Below, piece by piece: positions 48,243 through 53,620 of a DNA stretch of 53,620 nucleotides. A model generated the notes under the pieces. The model was not told the origin of the DNA and did no database searches. It saw only the letters and a program-made list of their open reading frames with translations. Origin of the DNA: Phycisphaerales bacterium (GTDB taxonomy: Bacteria; Planctomycetota; Phycisphaerae; Phycisphaerales; UBA1924); the NCBI GenBank assembly GCA_029260375.1, contig JAJDDI010000086.1, positions 1 to 53,620 of the forward strand, written 5' to 3'. Both the position numbers and the translations under genes were made by a program. Within the stretch, counting starts at the first letter, position 1. Each line of letters begins with the position of its first letter.

Positions 48243-50195
48243 TTAGCTGGTTCCGATCGTAGTGCGTCCCCGCCGGGCGATGAAGACCCCGGCCTCGATC
48301 ACGATCCAGACCTCCATCGCGAGCATCAGGACCGACACCACCAGCAGCAGCGTGTTGTCGCCCCCCAAGGCGAAATGCCGGATGAGCTCGGTAATCGCCC
48401 AGCCGGTCATCGCGAGCATAAAGACCATGGGCAGGGCCGTCACCCACGCCGGGCGCCCGGTCCGCACGAGCCAGACCGTGAGCACGAGCAGGGCCAGCCC
48501 GCCCAGCAACTGGTTCGTGGCGCCGAACACGGGCCACAGGATCAGCCCGCCCTTGCCCGCCGCCGCCAGCCCCGCCTGCGGCGCGTCGGACAGCGCCAGC
48601 ACCAACGCCGTCACCACCGCCAGCCCGGTCGCGACGAACCGGTTCGCGATCAGACCACGCAGCCCGTGCGCGCGCCGGACGGTGTTCCGCTCCGTCCCGT
48701 TGCACTCCGGGCACGCGCCATCCCCCAGACCGCTCACGTCGTACCCGCACGCCCGGCAGACCTCGCCGCTCGTGATCGTCCGGGAGCCCGTGACCAACTC
48801 CGCGATGATGTACCGCTGCAACCGGCACGCCGAGTCCATCGTCGTCGCCGCGAACGAGGCGACGAATACCCCCATGATCGCCGTCGCCAGCGACATCGAA
48901 ACGCCGAGGGCGCCGACCATGTTCGCCGCCCCACGGATAAACGGCGCCAGCTTATCCCCCAGGCCCTTGTCCCCGCCCCAGGCAGCGTAGTGAACCGCCC
49001 AGGCGTCCACTCCGATCAAGGTCGGCAATAGCGGGTCACTTCGCTGGAGTTCCTCAAACACTTCCTCTTGAGACAACCGTTCGAGATACATCGCCCAGTC
49101 GTAGTGATCGGTCCCCATCCCGATCCCCGCCACGCACGCCAGGATCACCAGAACCGCCAGAAACCCCTCCGTCAGCATCGCCCCGTACCCGACGTACTGC
49201 GCGTCCCCCTCGCTCCGCAGCTGCCGGCTCGAGCATCCGCTCGCCACCAGGCAGTGGAACCCGCTGATGGCCCCGCACGCGATCGTCACGAACAGGAACG
49301 GCATGAACGACGGGACCCAGCCACCGGCAACGGCCGCCTCGGGCGTGAAGTTCACCGCGTCGGCCACGATTGGCGTGTGGGCGACGATGAGCCCCACAAG
49401 CAGCAATCCCATCGCCACCAGCAGCTGCCATGAGTTGATGTAGTCCCGCGGCTGCAGCAGCCACTGCACCGGCAGCACGCTCGCCACCGCGACGTACCCC
49501 AGCAGCACCAGCGTCCAGAACCCGATCGCAGAGATGTGGTTGGTGATGACGCTCGGCACGCTCAGCTGCGCCCACTCGTTGTTCGCGGATACCGCAATAC
49601 TCGCGTACATCAGCCCCACCGCAACGACCGTCCCAAGCAGCAGGCTCCCCCCCCGCCTCATCCAGAGCCCCAGCCCGATCGCGATCGGGACCTGCAGCAT
49701 CACGGGCAGCACGCTCGACGGGAACAGGCTGAACACCGCCGCGATCACCAGGCCAAACACCGCCAGCACGATCCACAGCCCCATCACCACCACAAGCAAA
49801 AACAACAGCCGCACACGCCTATTGACCACGTCCCCCGCCAGGTCCGCGACCGTCCGACCCTGGTGGCGCATCGAAATCACAATCGACCCGAAATCGTGCA
49901 CCGCCCCCATCACGATCGACCCCACCAGCACCCAGACCAGCGCCGGGACCCACCCCCACACCACCGCCACCGCCGGCCCCACGATCGGGCCCGTGCCCGC
50001 GATCGACGTAAAGTGATGCCCGAAGACCAGCTCCTTGCGCGACGGCACGAAGTCCACCCCGTCGCATAGCTCCTCGCTGGGCGGAGTTCGCGTCGGGTCG
50101 ATCTGGAACACCCTCCGCGCCAGGAACCGCCCGTACGTCCGGTACGCGACGATGTAGAGTACGAAGCTGCCCAGGGCGATCAGAACCGTCAACAT
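48243..50195 (-). CDS. cstA: CstA-family peptide/pyruvate transporter with embedded zinc ribbon
   Basis: A 650-residue polytopic transporter of the carbon-starvation family, known to import peptides or pyruvate. Hallmarks are HHFTSIAGTGPIVGPAVAVVWGW near the N-terminus, VHDFGSIVISMRHQGRT, GFHCLVASGCSSRQL and WPVFGATNQLLGGLALLVL. Between two membrane helices, residues 480-498 read C-R-A-C-G-Y-D then C-P-E-C, a zinc-ribbon-like element not expected in CstA. The segment after it (RNTVRRAHGLRG) is basic, so it should face the cytoplasm. I chose ATG 50195 (MLTVLIALGSFVLYIV); longer open frame upstream is not family-like. Possible control by starvation is inferred from family only. Confidence 0.9.
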   Translation of the reverse strand: MLTVLIALGSFVLYIVAYRTYGRFLARRVFQIDPTRTPPSEELCDGVDFVPSRKELVFGHHFTSIAGTGPIVGPAVAVVWGWVPALVWVLVGSIVMGAVHDFGSIVISMRHQGRTVADLAGDVVNRRVRLLFLLVVVMGLWIVLAVFGLVIAAVFSLFPSSVLPVMLQVPIAIGLGLWMRRGGSLLLGTVVAVGLMYASIAVSANNEWAQLSVPSVITNHISAIGFWTLVLLGYVAVASVLPVQWLLQPRDYINSWQLLVAMGLLLVGLIVAHTPIVADAVNFTPEAAVAGGWVPSFMPFLFVTIACGAISGFHCLVASGCSSRQLRSEGDAQYVGYGAMLTEGFLAVLVILACVAGIGMGTDHYDWAMYLERLSQEEVFEELQRSDPLLPTLIGVDAWAVHYAAWGGDKGLGDKLAPFIRGAANMVGALGVSMSLATAIMGVFVASFAATTMDSACRLQRYIIAELVTGSRTITSGEVCRACGYDVSGLGDGACPECNGTERNTVRRAHGLRGLIANRFVATGLAVVTALVLALSDAPQAGLAAAGKGGLILWPVFGATNQLLGGLALLVLTVWLVRTGRPAWVTALPMVFMLAMTGWAITELIRHFALGGDNTLLLVVSVLMLAMEVWIVIEAGVFIARRGRTTIGTS

Positions 50196-50287
50196 CGCTC
50201 GCGTACGCTCCCCGCGGCGTACCTGCCGCGGGCGCCAGCATACCCGCTGCCGCCCCAATCACCGCGGCCCTCGCCGGAGCGTTCCCC

Positions 50288-51166
50288 ATGCAGATCGTCA
50301 ACCGAGCCGCCAACTGCGCCGTCGCGCTCGAGACCACCCTGCTCGTCCACGGCGTCCCCAAGGCCTCCGCCCGCCCGCTCGCCGATGAACTCAACACCAT
50401 CATCGAATCCGAAGGCGCCTCCCCCGCGCTCGTGGGCGTCGTTCATGGCAAACCCACCGTCGGCATGACGCCCACCGAACTCGACGCGCTGCTCAGCGCC
50501 GACACCGTGGCCAAGGCCAACACCGCGAACCTGGGCGTGCTCATGTCCCGGGGCCAGCACGCCGCGACGACCGTGAGCGCCACGATGGAGCTCGCCGCCG
50601 CCGCCGGCGTGCGCGTCTTCGCCACCGGCGGCCTCGGCGGCGTCCACCCGGGCCTGAGCGAGCGCCTCGACATCTCGTCCGATCTCGCCGCGTTCACGCG
50701 CTTCCCCGTCGCCGTCGTCACCTCGGGCGTCAAATCCATCCTCGACGTCGAGTCCACACGCGAAGCGCTCGAGACCCTGGGCGTCCCCGTCGTCGGCTAC
50801 AAGACCGACCGCTTCCCCGCCTTCTATCTCCGCAACAGCGACGCCGACGTTGACGCCCGGTTCGATGACGTTGACGAACTCGCCTCTTTCGTCAGCGCCG
50901 AGCTGGCGCGCACCGGGCGAGGCATTGTCATCGCCAACCCGATCCCCGAAGAGGGCGAGATCGACCCCCACGACTGGGCCAACTGGCTCGCCCAGGCCGA
51001 GCGCTCCGCGGACGAGCAGGGCGCCGCGGGACGCCGGCGAACCCCGGCGCTGCTCGCGGCACTCCACGCCCTGTCGGGCTCCAAAACCCTTGAGTCCAAC
51101 CTCGCCCTCGTGCGTTGCAACGCCAGACTCGCGGGCGCCCTGGCCGCACGCCTCCAGAGCCAGTGA
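50288..51166 (+). CDS. psuG: Pseudouridine-5'-phosphate glycosidase
   Basis: It reversibly cleaves pseudouridine-5'-phosphate to uracil and ribose-5-phosphate (IndA/PsuG family). It has 292 residues. Motifs are ALETTLLVHGVP, ATTVSATMELAAAAGVRVFATGGLGG, SGVKSILDVESTREALETLG and YKTDRFPAFYLRNS. The Lys in SGVKSILD lies in the conserved active-site region. It is divergent from cstA and no kinase partner (PsuK) is nearby. ATG 50288 is taken because it is preceded by GGAGCG and starts the family sequence. Confidence 0.93.
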   Translation: MQIVNRAANCAVALETTLLVHGVPKASARPLADELNTIIESEGASPALVGVVHGKPTVGMTPTELDALLSADTVAKANTANLGVLMSRGQHAATTVSATMELAAAAGVRVFATGGLGGVHPGLSERLDISSDLAAFTRFPVAVVTSGVKSILDVESTREALETLGVPVVGYKTDRFPAFYLRNSDADVDARFDDVDELASFVSAELARTGRGIVIANPIPEEGEIDPHDWANWLAQAERSADEQGAAGRRRTPALLAALHALSGSKTLESNLALVRCNARLAGALAARLQSQ

Positions 51167-51481
51167 AACCCCCCATCCTCTCACATGGCGGTTGGGTCCT
51201 GACAGACGCCGACTTATGGGCCTCAATTCACGCATCTTTGACGCATTTCTCGCTGTCGGAAGCCGTGATCACCCACCCACCCGGATACATTTAGGGGGCA
51301 GAGGAGAGAAGCCGACTCGGGCCATCGCCCGGGCGCCGCGGCGAATCGAATGATCGCGGCGCGAACGGCTCGGACAATCTTGGTACTAAACCGACCGCGC
51401 CTCACTTGGCGGCGCGGTGGTTCCGGAGTCGATCAGCCAAACCCGAATCACGTAGCGCAAGCAGAACGAGGAGACATGAGC
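51167..51481 (+). other. Intergenic region before the dockerin-tailed exoprotein
   Basis: A 315-base stretch without a convincing gene. It holds a GGTACTAA element at 51382-51389 that could be a -10 box. A perfect 8-bp hairpin (51394-51401 with 51411-51418) would lie at the very start of the transcript, and a GAGGAG ribosome-binding site is at 51468-51473. A 14-base sequence near 51197 also occurs upstream of fumC. Confidence 0.4.
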
Positions 51482-53620
51482 ATGCGACTTTGCACCCGAA
51501 CCCTGGCGCTCGCCGCCATCGCCGGCGCCGCCACCGGCGCGTACGCCCAGGACAGCGTTAGCAACAACATGGACGGCGGCAACGGCCTGCCCGGCGACGC
51601 CTTCACCCCGTACGACGTTGACAAGTGCCAGGACTTCGTCGTTGACCTGACCCCCTTCACCACCTCCAAGGGCACGGAGTTCGGCATCGCCCCCCTCATC
51701 AAGACCAGCAAGGTCAACTCGTCGTTCTTCGGCTCCCTCGGCTCCGCCCAGGCGATCAGCCCTGACCTGCTCTCGGGCGTCTCCTACGCCGCCGCGAGCT
51801 ACGCCCTCTGGAACACCCCCGGTCAGGGCGTCCACCCCTCCAACAACGACGCCGCCAACCTCATCAATCCTCCCGCCGCCACCGGCAACCAGTTCGCCGT
51901 CGCGATGAACGAGTTCGCCACCAACAACGGCGGCGCGAACCACGAGGGCATCGTCGGCGCCATCGTCAACTACGACACCAACACCCCCGGGCGTCTCTAC
52001 GTCCACCGTGTCATGGCCGCCACCTCCGGCGTTGACCTCGTTCAGGGCAACGCCGCCTCGTTCGGCGGCATCTCCGTTGACGCCAACGGAAACACCTACT
52101 TCCGCGCCGATGACTTCGGCATCGCCGCTCCCGCGGGCGTCGTCCCCGTCTCCGGCAACAACTGGTACCGCACCCGCATGCAGGACCGCGACTGCCTCGC
52201 CAGCAACCTCATCTCCGGTCTCTCCTCCACCTTCGATGGCACCGACGGCCTCCTCGTCGGCTCCGCCACCACCCACAGCCCCCCCTCCCACGTCGCCGCC
52301 AGCGCCTTCGGCGGTAACGGCGCCGTCTCAGGCCCCAACTTCAGCAGCCAGTGGGTCCGCGGCGCCACGTCCACCCTCACCTCTGACCTCTCCCACCTCC
52401 CCGCAGGCTCTACCGACCAGCGCGGCACCCTCGGCAGCTCCGCCAAGACCGTCCTGGGCAGCGGCATCTGGACCCACGCCATGATGCACCAGGACGCCGG
52501 CGGCGCTACAAGCCGCATCGCCGTCTGGAGCGTTGACGCCTCTCTCAGCGTCGTCGAGAGCTACGGCTTCGACCTCCCCGCCTCCATTGATGACCCCTGC
52601 GACGCCATCTCCATCAACACCGCCGTCAGCGAGTTCCGCGGCTACCTCAGCCAGGGCGCGTTCCGCGGCGGCACGGGCATGATGGCCGTCGGCTCCGACA
52701 GCGCCGGGCGCGTCCTCGCCGCCGGCGCCCTCTCCGAACTCAACATCACCGCCGACCCGCTCACCCACGTTCCCGTCCTCCGCTTCAACGAGGACGGCAC
52801 GGGCGCCGAGTGGACCCTCGCCGGCTGGGCCGCGCCCCTCTCGGGCAAGCCCATCTGTGACGAGACCGGCGCCACCATCGGGCAGATGACCCTCCAGGTC
52901 AACGTCAGCGGCCTGCTCGGCCCCTCGAGCTCCGTGCCCACCATCGACGCCGCCGGCAACGTCTGGTTCCTCTCCGCCGTTGAGCTCTTCAACCGCATCG
53001 ACACAGACATGGACACCATCGGCGACTCCTCCGACTTCGACACCGCCCTCCTCCGCGCCGTCTACGACCCCGACAACTTCTGCTACAGCCTCGAACTCGT
53101 CGTCGAGCTTGGCCAGGTCTTCGCCGGACAGAACTCCGGCCGCGACTGGCAGATCCAGTTCCTGGAGATCGCCGACAGCAACTCCATGTCCTCCGGTTCC
53201 TTCTACTCCGCCAACGGCGCTTCCGGGGCCTGGAACAACTTCGACGTCTCCGACCTCGACACCAGCGACCCCCGCACCAACGGCGGCATCGTTGTCAAGG
53301 CCTCGATCGTCTACGACGCCGACGGTGACAGCGACTTCGAGAACCCCACCGCTGGCGGCGGCAACGCCGCCTCGGTGGACGAGCAGTACAACGCCCTGCT
53401 CTACATCGGCAACCTCGACAACACCGAGCCCCCGTCAGGCGGCTGCAACGACGCCGACCTCGCCGAGCCCTTCGGCACCCTCGACTTCTCCGACGTCATC
53501 GCCTTCCTGACCGCCTTCGGCACGATGGACCCGGCCGCCGACCTGGCCGCCCCCTTCGGCACCTTCGACTTCTCCGACGTCATCGCCTTCCTCGGCGCCT
53601 TCGGCGCCGGCTGCCCGTAA
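51482..53620 (+). CDS. Large secreted protein with degenerate (GC-type) dockerin pair
   Basis: A 712-residue exoprotein. A signal peptide covers about 1-23 (MRLCTRTLALAAIAGAATGAYA|Q). A long Ser/Asn/Gly/Asp-rich body has no recognised enzyme motif. The last 55 residues form two near-identical repeats, D-L-A-E-P-F-G-T-L-D-F-S-D-V-I-A-F-L and D-L-A-A-P-F-G-T-F-D-F-S-D-V-I-A-F-L, ending AFGAGCP. This tail type is common in Phycisphaerales secreted proteins and may serve surface anchoring or sorting. GAGGAG eight bases upstream favours ATG 51482; ATG 51476 is possible. The TAA stop is the last codon of the window. Codon use is strongly C-ending, which suggests high expression. Confidence 0.86.
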   Translation: MRLCTRTLALAAIAGAATGAYAQDSVSNNMDGGNGLPGDAFTPYDVDKCQDFVVDLTPFTTSKGTEFGIAPLIKTSKVNSSFFGSLGSAQAISPDLLSGVSYAAASYALWNTPGQGVHPSNNDAANLINPPAATGNQFAVAMNEFATNNGGANHEGIVGAIVNYDTNTPGRLYVHRVMAATSGVDLVQGNAASFGGISVDANGNTYFRADDFGIAAPAGVVPVSGNNWYRTRMQDRDCLASNLISGLSSTFDGTDGLLVGSATTHSPPSHVAASAFGGNGAVSGPNFSSQWVRGATSTLTSDLSHLPAGSTDQRGTLGSSAKTVLGSGIWTHAMMHQDAGGATSRIAVWSVDASLSVVESYGFDLPASIDDPCDAISINTAVSEFRGYLSQGAFRGGTGMMAVGSDSAGRVLAAGALSELNITADPLTHVPVLRFNEDGTGAEWTLAGWAAPLSGKPICDETGATIGQMTLQVNVSGLLGPSSSVPTIDAAGNVWFLSAVELFNRIDTDMDTIGDSSDFDTALLRAVYDPDNFCYSLELVVELGQVFAGQNSGRDWQIQFLEIADSNSMSSGSFYSANGASGAWNNFDVSDLDTSDPRTNGGIVVKASIVYDADGDSDFENPTAGGGNAASVDEQYNALLYIGNLDNTEPPSGGCNDADLAEPFGTLDFSDVIAFLTAFGTMDPAADLAAPFGTFDFSDVIAFLGAFGAGCP

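Overview
The window looks like a chromosomal segment of a GC-rich planctomycete, most likely of the Phycisphaerae/Phycisphaerales type. This is inferred from several things in the sequence. There are many prepilin-like proteins with the N-terminal [13 protein letters not shown] helix. There are secreted proteins with C-terminal dockerin-like repeats, including one that ends in the 'DFSDVIAFL..AFG..GCP' pattern seen in Phycisphaerales exoproteins. SecA and OppC are unusually large, and HU carries a lysine-rich tail. No phage, transposase, integrase or CRISPR array was seen, and most of the window reads as ordinary housekeeping chromosome.

Layout. 1-5.3 kb: the C-terminal end of elongation factor G with its terminator, adenylate kinase, a prepilin-like protein, a secreted transglutaminase-fold protein that has lost its catalytic Cys and His, and class II fumarase. 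5.3-8.5 kb: a long structured-looking leader followed by two tandem secreted astacin metalloproteases with dockerin-like tails, then tRNA-Val(CAC). 8.6-17.3 kb: an eleven-gene minus-strand operon for a type II secretion/type IV pilus-like machine (PilZ, GspE, GspF, GspG, three minor pseudopilins, a PilX-like protein, a PilM-PilN fusion, PilO, and a GspC/PilP-like protein). No secretin or prepilin peptidase gene is present here. 17.3-22.4 kb: rpsB-tsf, a polytopic GT-C-like membrane protein, a LURP-one/tubby-fold protein and a Tat-exported superoxide dismutase.

22.6-28.9 kb: a complete minus-strand oligopeptide ABC importer (binding protein, two permeases, two ATPases), whose OppC has a large coiled-coil-like insertion. 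29.1-35.6 kb: a BioF-like PLP enzyme coupled to an inositol-phosphatase-family enzyme, a Y-family DNA polymerase, a SulP anion transporter with a STAS domain, and a convergent glutaminase. 35.6-37.1 kb: a small lower-GC cassette of an ArsR regulator and two VOC/glyoxalase-fold proteins. A perfect palindromic operator sits between its -35 and -10 boxes. 37.1-42.4 kb: tRNA-Pro(CGG), another prepilin-like protein and a giant SecA of about 1376 residues.

42.6-53.6 kb: a small membrane protein, a free-standing NrdJ C-terminal (TSCPD) domain, a 2-hydroxyacid dehydrogenase, an endonuclease/exonuclease/phosphatase-family protein, an HU protein with an H1-like tail, a secreted M28 carboxypeptidase, a CstA peptide/pyruvate transporter with an embedded zinc ribbon, pseudouridine-5'-phosphate glycosidase, and a large secreted protein with a degenerate dockerin pair whose stop codon is the last codon of the window.

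A plausible physiological theme is export and degradation of protein: SecA, the type II-like machine, two astacins, the M28 peptidase, the peptide importer, CstA and glutaminase would together support feeding on external peptides. This link is inference from co-location and family, not something the sequence proves. Starts were chosen from Shine-Dalgarno spacing and family N-termini, and several are uncertain by a few codons. All counts and alignments were made by eye.
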